64,000 nucleotides of DNA from CAVZCK01 sp963798805 (GCA_963798805.1 CAWCVC010000010.1:806001-870000); one strand, 5' to 3'; positions 50,761 through 59,171 are shown, numbered from the stretch's first letter. The notes: generated by a model not told the origin, from the letters alone. Numbers and translations are program-made.

Positions 50761-52131
50761 TTACTTCACATCCACCGTCAGGCGCATATTCGGGTGAATG
50801 CCGCAAAACACCTCGAAGGAGCCCGCCTGCTTGAACGGGATGGCGATGCGCTCGCCCGGCTCCTGAACGCCGGAATTGTATTTCAGTCCCGGATCGGCAA
50901 TCCGCACATTATGCGGCCGCGTATCGTCGTTCACGACGGTCAAAGTCTCGCCTTTGGCGATTTCGATATGGCCGGGCCTGAAGGTCTTGTTCTTCTGCGT
51001 GACCATCGAGGTGGTGATGGCGGGCTGTTTTTCGGCGAGCGTGGCACCATTCTCCAGGGGTATATCCGTCGCCGGCTTCGGCGGCAGATCGCTCGACAGG
51101 CTTTCGAGGAAAGCAATCAGGTCGTTGCGCTCGTCATTGCCGAGCGAGAGATGTTTGGGAAAATCGGGCGACCGCGTCGGCCGCATAATGCCGCCGGACA
51201 CATAATGGTCGATGACATTGTCGAGCGTTGCCAGCGAGCCGTCATGCATATAGGGCGCGGTCCACACCAGCTCGCGCAGGCTCGGCGTCTTGAAAGCGTG
51301 ATTGACCGCGGGCAGCCCGATAATCGGGCCGCGGCCGAGATCGTCGCCCGGCAAACCGATATCGTGGAAACCGTAATCGGTGAAGGCCCAGCCCGAATGA
51401 CAGTTCGTGCATTGCGCCTTGCCGGTGAACAGCTTGAAGCCGCGGATCTCGGATGCCGACAGCGCCTTGGCGTCGCCCTCGATCCAGCGGTCGAAGCGCG
51501 TGGGCGGCGAAACCAGCGTGCGCTCGAAGCTGGCGATCGCTTTGTCGATGTGATCGGGCGTGATGGGCGGGTGGTGCGGAAACGCCTTGGCGAAATCCCT
51601 GGTGTAGCTCGGATCGGAGGCGATCTTTTCCGCGCCGCGTGCGAGCGGCTGGCCCATCTCGTTCGGGTTGCCGATCGGGATCGGCGCCTGCGCCTCGATG
51701 CTGTCGGCGCGCCCGTCCCAGAAGTAAGCCCGCGCCCACGCCACATTCCAGAGCGAGGGCGTGTGGCGCGGGAGGGGCAATTTGGCGATACCCTTGCCGC
51801 GCGCGACGCCATCCGTATAGGAGAGCGCAGGATCGTGGCAGGTCGAGCAGGCGATCTTGTCGTTGCCGGACAGCCGGGTCTCATTAAACAGCCGCTTGCC
51901 CAGAGCGATGCGGGCCGGCGTGGGGATGTTATCGGCGGGAACGGGGATGAAATCGGGGCGGCGGAACTGCCGTTTCAGCTGCGCCAGCGCCGCATCGCCA
52001 TCCTTGGCCTCGAGGCCGGCGGCGAGATGGCCGGCGAGCGTGACGCTCGCCAGCCCAGCCGCAAACGCCGCCAGCACCAGCCAAGCCGTACGCAAATGCG
52101 CACGCCGCTTATTTACGAGAAAACCGCTCAT
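50761..52131 (-). CDS. Di-haem cytochrome c peroxidase/MauG-like protein fused to a C-terminal cupredoxin domain
   Basis: 456 aa. An N-terminal hydrophobic signal (residues 13-35) exports it. The di-haem CCP/MauG region has CSTCH near residue 94-98 and CTNCH near 240-244, with the conserved LWNVAWARAYFWDGRADSIEAQA and TPSLRELVWTAPYMHDGSLATLDNVI. From about 375 a plastocyanin-like domain follows: His in RPHNVRI and Cys, His, Met in VFCGIHPNMRL form a type 1 copper set. Start overlaps the upstream gene's stop as ATGA. The fused copper site could feed electrons to the haems. Its substrate (peroxide or a protein) is unknown. Confidence 0.92.
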   Translation of the reverse strand: MSGFLVNKRRAHLRTAWLVLAAFAAGLASVTLAGHLAAGLEAKDGDAALAQLKRQFRRPDFIPVPADNIPTPARIALGKRLFNETRLSGNDKIACSTCHDPALSYTDGVARGKGIAKLPLPRHTPSLWNVAWARAYFWDGRADSIEAQAPIPIGNPNEMGQPLARGAEKIASDPSYTRDFAKAFPHHPPITPDHIDKAIASFERTLVSPPTRFDRWIEGDAKALSASEIRGFKLFTGKAQCTNCHSGWAFTDYGFHDIGLPGDDLGRGPIIGLPAVNHAFKTPSLRELVWTAPYMHDGSLATLDNVIDHYVSGGIMRPTRSPDFPKHLSLGNDERNDLIAFLESLSSDLPPKPATDIPLENGATLAEKQPAITTSMVTQKNKTFRPGHIEIAKGETLTVVNDDTRPHNVRIADPGLKYNSGVQEPGERIAIPFKQAGSFEVFCGIHPNMRLTVDVK

Positions 52132-53033
52132 CCCCCCGCATTCAGAAAAGGACTGGCCGCAAGCTCGATGCGGGAAATATCGGCAAGAACCGTATCGTGA
52201 TCCTTGATCGGGTTCTCAGGCGGCACCGCCGTCGGCCATGCCTTCTTCAGCTCGGCAAATCCCTCGCGGAGCTGAGCCAGCCCGTCCTTGTCGATCTTTC
52301 CGAGATCACCGGCAATGCGATCGACGAGCAGATCCGCATACCAGACGAAACCGCGCGAGTCCTGATATTCGACAGGATTGGCGATCCGGCCGTCCTCGAG
52401 CGCGTCGTTATATTCGGAGGCGGCCGACTTCAGCATCGCCAGCACCGTCTGCACGGTCATCCCGACACGCGGCTTGAGGAACTTGCTCATCTGCTTATTG
52501 GCGTTCGTCATTTCCTCATCGACCCTTTTCCACGCCGCCGCATAAGCCTCCAGCTTCTTCGCCTGCACGGTCTGCGCAAGCGCCTTCAGCGCGTTGTCGA
52601 ACTGGCGCACGCCCTGCCCCTGAAGCGTCGGCTTGATGGTGGGATAAAGCTCCTCGATCGGATGGTGGAAATGCGGCAGAGCGTCGTCCCAGCGCCCCTG
52701 CTTGACCAGTTCGTCGCCGACGAGAAGATGGCCGCGGACGAGGCCCATATTGCGGAAGAACTTCACGCGCGGGTCGAGACCGCCGGCGCCGCCCTCGCCT
52801 GCTTCGCCGGCTTCGCCGCCTTGAGCGGCGGCTTTGGCGTCGGAGCCGCCCGCTCCTTGAGCGCCGTCCTCGTGCTTCATGCCCGGCTCGGCAAGCTGCA
52901 TCGCTTTGCCTGCTGGCGCGGTCATTGAAGGAGACGGACCGTCTCCGGCCATTGACGATTGAGCGGCACCCGATCCGATCAGCGCGGCAGCGCCAACCCC
53001 AAGCCAGATCTTCTGTGTTCGGCGTCTTGTCAT
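52128..53033 (-). CDS. Exported protein of unknown function, partner of the di-haem/cupredoxin protein
   Basis: 301 aa. The N-terminal signal (TRRRTQKIWLGVGAAALIGSGAAQSSMA) is followed by a Gly/Ala/Glu-rich linker (about residues 40-85) and a mostly helical domain. A segment RGHLLVGDELVKQGRWDDALPHFHHPIEELY carries His-Phe-His-His and acidic residues that could bind a metal, somewhat like imelysin/EfeO proteins, but I cannot assign it to that family. ATG 53033 is preferred to GTG 53042. It is co-translated with the di-haem/cupredoxin gene. Confidence 0.78.
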   Translation of the reverse strand: MTRRRTQKIWLGVGAAALIGSGAAQSSMAGDGPSPSMTAPAGKAMQLAEPGMKHEDGAQGAGGSDAKAAAQGGEAGEAGEGGAGGLDPRVKFFRNMGLVRGHLLVGDELVKQGRWDDALPHFHHPIEELYPTIKPTLQGQGVRQFDNALKALAQTVQAKKLEAYAAAWKRVDEEMTNANKQMSKFLKPRVGMTVQTVLAMLKSAASEYNDALEDGRIANPVEYQDSRGFVWYADLLVDRIAGDLGKIDKDGLAQLREGFAELKKAWPTAVPPENPIKDHDTVLADISRIELAASPFLNAGG

Positions 53034-53070
53034 TGCAGTCACCCCGTCTAATGCATCTCGTCGATGCTCA

Positions 53071-53090
53071 GTTTAGAATTATAATAATTC
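53071..53090. promoter_or_regulatory. AT-rich palindrome, candidate Fur/Irr-type iron operator
   Basis: GAATTAT-A-ATAATTC (53076-53090) is a perfect 15-base palindrome, preceded by TTTA so that TTTAGAA, half of the Irr box (TTTAGAA-N3-TTCTAAA), is also present. It lies in the gap between the peroxidase operon and piuC. Confidence 0.55.
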
Positions 53091-53208
53091 ACAACAACTT
53101 AGATTTTTACTTGGGACACGAATACGTTGAAATTGGCGTCGAAGCAATCGCCGCGATAAAGCCTATAGACGCGATTTACTGCAGCGTGATGAAAGGGAGC
53201 ACCGCATT

Positions 53209-53868
53209 ATGCAAATTTCAATCGCCGATGTTCTCAGCAGCGCCGAGATCGAGAAGGCGAGGCGGGTTCTCGACGGCGCCAAATTCGAAAGCGGACGGCG
53301 CACCGCCGGCTGGGCCGCCGCCGGCGTCAAAGACAATCAGCAAGCGGTGAGGGATGTCGCCGTCGAGGAGCTTCGCGACCGCTTCGTCGAACGCGTCGGT
53401 GCGCATGCGCTATTCAAAATGGCAGTCAGGCCGAAGGACTTCATCGGCGTGCTGTTCTCCCGCTATGGCGCCGGTCAGGCTTATGGCAGCCACGTCGACA
53501 ATGCGATCATGCAGGGCCGGCGTACCGATGTATCGTTCACGCTGTTTCTCTCCGATCCCGCGAGCTACGAGGGCGGCGAGCTGATCGTCGAGACGCCGGG
53601 CGGCGAGGACGCGGTGAAGCTCGAGGCCGGCGGCGTCTTCGCCTATCCCTCGACCTCGCTGCACCGGGTCGCGCCGGTCACCGGAGGCGAGCGACTGGTG
53701 ATGGTCGGTTGGGTGCGCAGCTTTATCCGCGAGCCGGGCCAGCGCGAATTGCTGTTCGATCTGGAGACCGCGCAGCGCGCAATGTTCGACCGGCACGGCA
53801 AGACGGCCGAGTTCGACCTCATTTCGAAGTCGTTGACCAACCTTCTGCGGATGTGGGTCGTGGACTAG
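53209..53868 (+). CDS. piuC: Fe(II)/2-oxoglutarate PKHD-type hydroxylase PiuC
   Basis: 219 aa, full length. The double-stranded beta-helix shows the iron ligands H and D in YGSHVDNAIM near residue 96-98 and the distal H in SLHRVAPVTGGERLVMVGWVRS near 151, whose Arg binds 2-oxoglutarate. PiuC genes usually accompany TonB siderophore receptors and are iron-repressed. Here it is divergent from the di-haem peroxidase operon with an AT-rich palindrome in between. AAAGGGAG precedes the ATG. Its stop codon TAG coincides with the CTAG end of hairpin repeat 3. Confidence 0.94.
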   Translation: MQISIADVLSSAEIEKARRVLDGAKFESGRRTAGWAAAGVKDNQQAVRDVAVEELRDRFVERVGAHALFKMAVRPKDFIGVLFSRYGAGQAYGSHVDNAIMQGRRTDVSFTLFLSDPASYEGGELIVETPGGEDAVKLEAGGVFAYPSTSLHRVAPVTGGERLVMVGWVRSFIREPGQRELLFDLETAQRAMFDRHGKTAEFDLISKSLTNLLRMWVVD

Positions 53869-53936
53869 TGTCCCGTCTTGCCATTTCTTATTGAGGCCGC
53901 GGTAAACGCGAAGGCAAATGCGAGACGCCACACTAG
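53865..53936. repeat. CTAG-bounded hairpin repeat 3 (MITE-like)
   Basis: 72 bp from CTAGTGTCCCGTCTTGCCAT to GCGAGACGCCACACTAG with degenerate arms. Its first CTAG supplies the stop codon of piuC and its last CTAG is shared with hairpin 4. Confidence 0.75.
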
Positions 53937-54004
53937 TATCCCGTCTCCGAATTGCCGACCAATTTGCCGCAACCACTTCCGGCAATTCGGAGACGGGACA
54001 CTAG
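53933..54004. repeat. CTAG-bounded hairpin repeat 4 (MITE-like)
   Basis: 72 bp. CCCGTCTCCGAATTGCCG pairs perfectly with CGGCAATTCGGAGACGGG; the ends are CTAGTAT and ACACTAG. It is the best-formed hairpin of this cluster. Confidence 0.85.
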
Positions 54005-54018
54005 AACACTCAAAGTTT

Positions 54019-54095
54019 CCAGTGTGGCTTATGTCTCGCAATTGCCTTGTCGAGACCGCCGCGAGGGGGAAGGCAAATGCGAGACGCCACACTAG
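54019..54095. repeat. CTAG-type hairpin repeat 5 (MITE-like), left end degraded to CCAG
   Basis: 77 bp from CCAGTGTGGC to GCCACACTAG. Arms match over AGTGTGGC, GTCTCGCA and TTGCCTT with small mismatches. Its right half is nearly identical to that of hairpin 3 (GGCAAATGCGAGACGCCACACTAG). Confidence 0.75.
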
Positions 54096-54275
54096 AAAAG
54101 CCGCGCGATGCGAAATATATGCTCTGTGTTGTCCCTGGAATCCGGAATCCGTTTGCGTGTTTTGAGCTTCATCAAGGATCTGCCTTCACAGCAAGACTAC
54201 AAACACACTGCCGGTGCGCTTGTCGCCTTGCGGTCGCAGGCGCTGCGCTTCTCCCTCCCGCTAGAAAGACGGCCC

Positions 54276-54947
54276 ATGTCGCAGCAGGAAGGCTGGATCG
54301 AACGTTTTCCGAACCTCGCCAGGCTCGACGCCGAGCAGCGCGCGGCGCTCGAAGCCCGCAGCCGCGTCATTCGCCTGCCGGCGAGGAGCCGCATTTTCGG
54401 GCCGGGCCAGGCGCCGGAGAATTTTCTGCTCCTCCTCGAAGGCACGATCCGGGTGCAGCAGGTCTCCGAGAACGGCCGAGAAATCGTGCTCTACCGCGTC
54501 TCGGCGGGCGAAAGCTGCGCGCTGACCACCGCCTGCCTGATGAGCTATGAGGACTATCTCGCCGAGGCGACCGCGGAGACCGATATCACTGCCGTTGCCA
54601 TTCCGCGGGCGACCTTCGACGATCTCATCGCGCGCTCGCCGGAATTCCGGCGCTTCGTCTTCACCGCCTTCAGCGCCCGCGTGACCGACCTGTTCCGGGT
54701 GATCGACGACATCGTCTTCTCGCGGCTGGATATCCGGCTCGCGGAGCGGATCGTCGCGCTTGCCAATGGCAGCAACCAGCTTTCGGTCACACAGCAGCAG
54801 CTTGCCTCCGAACTCGGCACAGCGCGGGAGGTCGTCAGCCGCCTGCTCAACGAGTTTCAGCGGCGGGGCTGGCTGACCATCGTGCGCGGCGGGCTCGTGA
54901 TCGACAACCGCGAGGCGATTTCGGCTCTGGCCGACGAAGCCGGATGA
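54276..54947 (+). CDS. Crp/Fnr family regulator of the sulfur cluster
   Basis: 223 aa. The beta-roll effector domain (ARSRIFGPGQAPENFLLLLEGTIRVQQVSENGREIVLYRVSAGESC) is followed by the HTH_Crp winged helix LSVTQQQLASELGTAREVVSRLLNEFQRRGWLTIVRGG. No 4Fe-4S cysteine set is present; a single Cys lies in ESCALTTACLMS with another nearby, a pair suited to thiol or persulfide sensing (inference). It is followed by DUF2892, MBL-fold and TauE/SafE genes on the same strand, so it probably regulates sulfide/persulfide detoxification. ATG 54276 begins the family-like N-terminus. Confidence 0.9.
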   Translation: MSQQEGWIERFPNLARLDAEQRAALEARSRVIRLPARSRIFGPGQAPENFLLLLEGTIRVQQVSENGREIVLYRVSAGESCALTTACLMSYEDYLAEATAETDITAVAIPRATFDDLIARSPEFRRFVFTAFSARVTDLFRVIDDIVFSRLDIRLAERIVALANGSNQLSVTQQQLASELGTAREVVSRLLNEFQRRGWLTIVRGGLVIDNREAISALADEAG

Positions 54948-55033
54948 ACTGCGGTCATGTGTGACTAAGTTACAGACGCATGGCGCTTTCGGGTCCATTT
55001 TCTCCCAGTGCAATCGGAGAAAGACCACGAGCC

Positions 55034-55237
55034 ATGTCAGCCAATGTTGGAACCGTCGACCGCGTTTTGCGGATCGTCGTTGGACTTGCTCTGTTGAGCC
55101 TCGTGTTTGTCGGTCCCAAAAGTCTGTGGGGCCTCATAGGACTCGTTCCGCTGGCCACTGCGCTGTTCGGTTTCTGCCCGGCGTATGCGCTGTTCGGCAT
55201 CGGGACCTGCCCGCTTAGCGGCAAAATACGGGCGTGA
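55034..55237 (+). CDS. DUF2892 membrane protein
   Basis: 67 aa. NVGTVDRVLRIVVGLALLSLVFVGPKSLWGLIGLVPLATALFGFCPAYALFGIGTCPL matches the whole DUF2892 domain (two helices and the CPAY...TCP motif). The same domain is the membrane part of YgaP rhodaneses and occurs as a stand-alone partner in persulfide dioxygenase operons. It stands 86 bases after the Crp/Fnr gene and 46 before the MBL-fold gene. Confidence 0.92.
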   Translation: MSANVGTVDRVLRIVVGLALLSLVFVGPKSLWGLIGLVPLATALFGFCPAYALFGIGTCPLSGKIRA

Positions 55238-55283
55238 CGCCAAACCCCCTCGGCATCGCGCCCCGCATCGAAAGGAGGACAAA

Positions 55284-56174
55284 ATGCCACAAGACTACCC
55301 GATCGATCTGACGGTGAAACCCGAGGTCACGCATTTTTTCGACCCGGCCACCAATACGATCTCCTATGTCGTCAAGGAGCCCAATTCGACGTCCTGCGCG
55401 ATCGTCGATTCCGTGATGGATATCGACTATGCGGCCGGACACATCAGCTACGAATCCGCCGACAAGATCATCAAATTCGTTCAGGATCACGGCCTCAAGG
55501 TCGAATGGCTGATCGAGACACACGCCCATGCCGACCACCTCTCCGCCGCGCCTTACATCCAGGGCAAGCTGGGCGGCAAGCTCGGCATCGGCGAGAACAT
55601 CAGGGTCGTGCAGGAGGTGTTCGGCGAGATCTTCAATGAAGGCACCGAATTCCAGCGCGACGGCAGCCAGTTCGACCGGCTGTTCAAGGACGGCGACACC
55701 TACAAGATCGGCTCGATGAACGCCTTCGCCATCCATACGCCGGGCCACACCCCCGCCTGCATGACGCATGTGATCGGCAATGCGGCCTTTGTCGGCGACA
55801 CGCTGTTCATGCCGGACGGCGGCACCGCCCGGGCCGATTTCCCCGGGGGCGATGCCCGCGAGCTTTACCGCTCGATCAAGAAGGTGCTGTCGCTGCCCGG
55901 CGAGATGCGCTTGTTCATGTGCCACGATTACGGCCCGAACGGCCGCGACATCCGCTGGGAGACCACTGTTGCCGAGGAGCGGGCGAACAATATCCATGTC
56001 CGCGACGGCGTGACCGAGGACGAGTTCGTCGCCATGCGTACCGCGCGCGACCAGACGCTCGATATGCCGAAGCTGATCATTCCCTCGATCCAGGTGAATA
56101 TCCGCGCCGGAAAGCTCCCGCCCGCGGAAGACAACGGCACACGCTATCTCAAAGTGCCGGTCAACAAGCTCTGA
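55284..56174 (+). CDS. MBL-fold hydrolase, persulfide dioxygenase-like (Blh/ETHE1 group)
   Basis: 296 aa; GGAGG lies seven bases before the ATG. The metallo-beta-lactamase motif THAHADHLSA is near residues 79-88, further ligands in HTPGHTPACMTHVIG and DTLFMPDGGTARADFPGGDARELY, and CHDYGPNGRDIRWETTVAEERANNIH is typical of the Blh/ETHE1-like group. Such enzymes oxidise glutathione persulfide to sulfite with Fe(II) and oxygen. Context with DUF2892 and a TauE/SafE exporter (for the sulfite) supports this. Confidence 0.92.
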   Translation: MPQDYPIDLTVKPEVTHFFDPATNTISYVVKEPNSTSCAIVDSVMDIDYAAGHISYESADKIIKFVQDHGLKVEWLIETHAHADHLSAAPYIQGKLGGKLGIGENIRVVQEVFGEIFNEGTEFQRDGSQFDRLFKDGDTYKIGSMNAFAIHTPGHTPACMTHVIGNAAFVGDTLFMPDGGTARADFPGGDARELYRSIKKVLSLPGEMRLFMCHDYGPNGRDIRWETTVAEERANNIHVRDGVTEDEFVAMRTARDQTLDMPKLIIPSIQVNIRAGKLPPAEDNGTRYLKVPVNKL

Positions 56175-56250
56175 TGCTGACGAAACTTTCTGCAAGGCGA
56201 GATGAACATGGCGCTCAGCGCCACCGCCAGGGCGCTCGGATGGAGCGGCC

Positions 56251-57070
56251 ATGCTTGGCAGAGCCGGAATCATGACGACCGAGATCCTAGGCTTTGCATC
56301 CGGGTCGCTGGTCGGCTTCATACTCGGTCTGATCGGCGGCGGCAGCTCCGTGCTCGCCGTGCCGCTCCTCGTCTATGTCGTCGGCGTCGGCTCGCCCCAC
56401 ATCGCCATCGCACGAGCGCCCTGGCCGTGGCGCTGACCGCCTTCGCCAATCTGATCCAGCATGCTCAGGCGCGGAACGTCAAATGGGAGTGCGCCAGTGT
56501 ATTCGCCTTGGCTGGGATCGCCGGCGCCTTTATCGGATCGAGCCTCGGCAAGGCCTTAGACGGGCAGAAGCTCCTCTTGCTGTTCGGCCTCGTGATGATC
56601 GCGATTGCCGCCGTCATGGCGAGAAAAAGGCATCGATCGGAAATCCGCACGTCAAGCTGACGCGCGCCTCCGCTACCGCTCTGATGCCGAAGCTGGCGGC
56701 TTACGGCCTGTTGGTGGGCGCGCTGTCCGGCTTTTTCGGCATCGGCGGTGGCTTTCTCGTCGTGCCTGGGCTGATCGCGGCGACCGACATGTCCATGCTC
56801 GCCGCGGTTGGCTCCTCGCTCGTCTCGGTGACGGTCTTCGGTTTGACTACGGCAGCCAATTACACCTTTTCCGGCGTGATCGATTTGTGGCTCGCAGCCT
56901 TATTCATCTCCGGCGGGGTCTTTGGCGGCCTGATCGGCGCGCGCATGGCCAAGCGCCTGGCCTCCGGTCGGGAGACGCTTCGTCTGATTTTCGCGGGCGT
57001 CGTCGCCAGCGTCGGCATCTATGTCGTGGTGCGCGGCGTCGTCACGCTCGCCGGTTCCCCCCACATCTGA
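56251..57070 (+). pseudogene. TauE/SafE family sulfite exporter, disrupted by two single-base frameshifts
   Basis: The protein can be followed in three reading frames: ILGFASGSLVGFILGLIGGGSSVLAVPLLVYVVG to HIAI (stops at 56436), then TSALAVALTAFANLIQHAQ to AVMAR, then KKASIGNPHVKLTRASA to the end VVTLAGSPHI. The changes lie near 56411 (a G seems missing, restoring HIAIGTSALAVAL) and in the A5 run near 56622-56627 (an A seems missing). Restored, it is an eight-helix TauE/SafE protein of about 273 aa. It would export sulfite made by the MBL-fold enzyme. Confidence 0.85.
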
Positions 57071-57223
57071 CGGCAATCTGTTCCAAAACGGAGCAATCCG
57101 GCGCGTCCGAAGCGACCTTCGCGCTCGCGCCTTCGGCCTGCCTTATTGGCAAGCTTAGAAATCCCTTTGCATCGGCGCTTTGGCGGCGCTAGATGGCCGC
57201 CAACCGGGCGAGGGGCAGTCTTC

Positions 57224-58204
57224 ATGAAACATCTGCGCATGCGCGTTCTGGTGACGGGCGGGGCTGGCTTTATCGGCTCGCATCTGTGCGAACGCCTGCT
57301 GCGGGACGGGACCGACGTTCTCTGCATCGATAACCTTTTCACCGGCACCAAGGACAATGTCCGGGCGCTGCTCAGCGAGCCCCATTTCGAGCTTCAGCGC
57401 CACGACGTAACCTTCCCGCTCTATGTCGAGGTCGATGCGATCTACAATCTCGCCTGTCCGGCGAGCCCCTATCATTACCAGCACGACCCGGTGCAGACCG
57501 TGAAGACCTCGGTGCATGGCGCCATCAACATGCTCGGCCTCGCCAAGCGCACCGGTGCCCGCATCCTGCAGGCCTCGACCAGCGAGGTCTATGGAAACCC
57601 GTCCATGCACCCGCAGCAGGAAAGCTACTGGGGCAGCGTCAACCCGATCGGGCCGCGCTCCTGTTACGATGAAGGCAAGCGCTGCGCCGAGACGTTGTTC
57701 TTCGACTATCACCGCCAGCATGCCGTGGATATACGCGTTGCCCGCATCTTCAACACTTACGGCCCGCGCATGCACCCGAATGACGGGCGGGTGGTGTCGA
57801 ATTTCATCATGCAGGCGCTTCGCGGCGCGCCGATCACCATTGCCGGCGACGGCTCGCAGACGCGCTCCTTCTGCTATGTCGACGATCTGATCGAGGGGCT
57901 GACGCGCTACATGGCGCTGGAGGGCGCGGAACCGGGACCGGTCAATCTCGGCAACCCGAACGAGATCACCATCGCCGAGTTGGCCGAGACCGTGCTCGAG
58001 CTGACAGGAAGCCGCTCGTCAGTCGTGCAGCGGCCGCTACCGCAGGACGATCCCGTCCGCCGCCGGCCTGCCGTCGAGCTGGCGCGCGAAAAGCTGGGCT
58101 GGGAGCCGAAAGTGCCGCTGCGCGAGGGCCTCACCCAAACCATCGCCTATTTCGACGGCCTTTTGCGCGATTTCGGGAAGGACGCGCTCCAGCGCGTGAT
58201 GTGA
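57224..58204 (+). CDS. NAD-dependent UDP-glucuronate decarboxylase-like epimerase (UXS group)
   Basis: 326 aa extended SDR. NAD motif TGGAGFIGSHLCERLL, then the UXS-specific IYNLACPASPYHYQHDPVQT, catalytic Thr/Ser region ASTSEVYGNP, active-site YDEGKR (YxxxK) near residue 148 and IFNTYGPRMHPNDGRVVSNFIMQAL. The UXS group makes UDP-xylose from UDP-glucuronate. GAGGGG precedes ATG 57224. The next gene, two bases on, is a membrane glycosyltransferase, so the sugar is likely attached to a lipid carrier or envelope polymer. Confidence 0.9.
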   Translation: MKHLRMRVLVTGGAGFIGSHLCERLLRDGTDVLCIDNLFTGTKDNVRALLSEPHFELQRHDVTFPLYVEVDAIYNLACPASPYHYQHDPVQTVKTSVHGAINMLGLAKRTGARILQASTSEVYGNPSMHPQQESYWGSVNPIGPRSCYDEGKRCAETLFFDYHRQHAVDIRVARIFNTYGPRMHPNDGRVVSNFIMQALRGAPITIAGDGSQTRSFCYVDDLIEGLTRYMALEGAEPGPVNLGNPNEITIAELAETVLELTGSRSSVVQRPLPQDDPVRRRPAVELAREKLGWEPKVPLREGLTQTIAYFDGLLRDFGKDALQRVM

Positions 58205-58205
58205 G

Positions 58206-59171
58206 ATGGGGATGGAACGCTGGGCGCTGGTGACGCCCGTCTTCGAAGACAGCGAAAGTTTCGGCGCCCTCTGCCGCGCGCTGGCGGCGCAGCGTCTCGG
58301 CATCGAGCTTCACGTCATCGCCGTCGATGACGGCTCACTTATCGCGCCGCCGGCCTTTGACGACATCGCCGCGGCCGGCCTCAGCGGTGAGGTGCTGCAT
58401 CTCGCCCGCAATGTCGGCCACCAATCGGCGATCGCCATCGGCCTTGTCCACGCCGCCTCCCTCGACCGGGTCGCCGGCTGCATCGTCATGGATTCCGATG
58501 GCGAGGACGCGCCGGAGGCGCTGGCCGTGCTGCTCTCCGCCGTTCGCAGCACGAATTTGGACGTGGCGGTCGCCCAGCGCGCCAAGCGCAGCGAGTCGCT
58601 GCTCTTCCGTGCCTTCTACACGCTTTATCGGCAGGCCTTCCGCCTTCTGACCGGCCAGGTGATCCGCTTCGGCAATTTCATGGTGCTCACCCCGCGCGCG
58701 CTGCGGCGGCTGGCGGCCATGCATGAAACCTGGACGCATGTCGCCGGCGCGGTCGTCAAGGCAAGGCTGCGGCGGGCCGAGATCCCGACCAACCGGGCAA
58801 AGCGCTATTTCGGCCAGTCGAAGATGAATTTCGTCTCGCTGGTCCTGCATGGTATGCGCGCGGTGATGGTGTTCGGCGATGCTGTGGTCACGCGGATGGC
58901 GGTCGTCTGCGGTACGATGGCTGCGCTGACCAGCATCAGCATCACCATGGCGATGCTGCTCAAGCTGATCGGCATGGCGACACCGGGGTGGGTGACGTCC
59001 GTGACCGGCTTCAGCCTGTCGCTGTTCCTGCAGACCGGCATTCTGGCGATGATTACGCTGTTGATGAACGGCGCCAGCCGCCTCGAAGCGCCAGCCGCTT
59101 TGGCCGAGAGGGCGCGGGCGACCATCGAGACGGTCGAGCGCGCGCCGGTGCTGCAGAAAGTGCCGGCTTAG
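58206..59171 (+). CDS. GT2 family glycosyltransferase with C-terminal membrane helices (GtrB/ArnC-like)
   Basis: 321 aa. The GT-A domain has VTPVFEDSESFGALCRAL, the nucleotide-binding DDGS, LARNVGHQSAIAIGL and the metal-binding DSDGEDAPEAL. Two helices near residues 230-300 anchor it, as in polyprenyl-phosphate glycosyltransferases. RAKRYFGQSKMNF is the C-terminal GT2 motif (compare R-x-x-G-x-S-K). It overlaps the convergent GT39-like gene by four bases. Confidence 0.9.
   Translation: MGMERWALVTPVFEDSESFGALCRALAAQRLGIELHVIAVDDGSLIAPPAFDDIAAAGLSGEVLHLARNVGHQSAIAIGLVHAASLDRVAGCIVMDSDGEDAPEALAVLLSAVRSTNLDVAVAQRAKRSESLLFRAFYTLYRQAFRLLTGQVIRFGNFMVLTPRALRRLAAMHETWTHVAGAVVKARLRRAEIPTNRAKRYFGQSKMNFVSLVLHGMRAVMVFGDAVVTRMAVVCGTMAALTSISITMAMLLKLIGMATPGWVTSVTGFSLSLFLQTGILAMITLLMNGASRLEAPAALAERARATIETVERAPVLQKVPA

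Noticed and set aside
53865..54095. Tandem repeats of similar spacing as a possible CRISPR array
   Set aside because: The units are self-complementary hairpins sharing CTAG ends, not direct repeats with unique spacers, and no cas gene is near.
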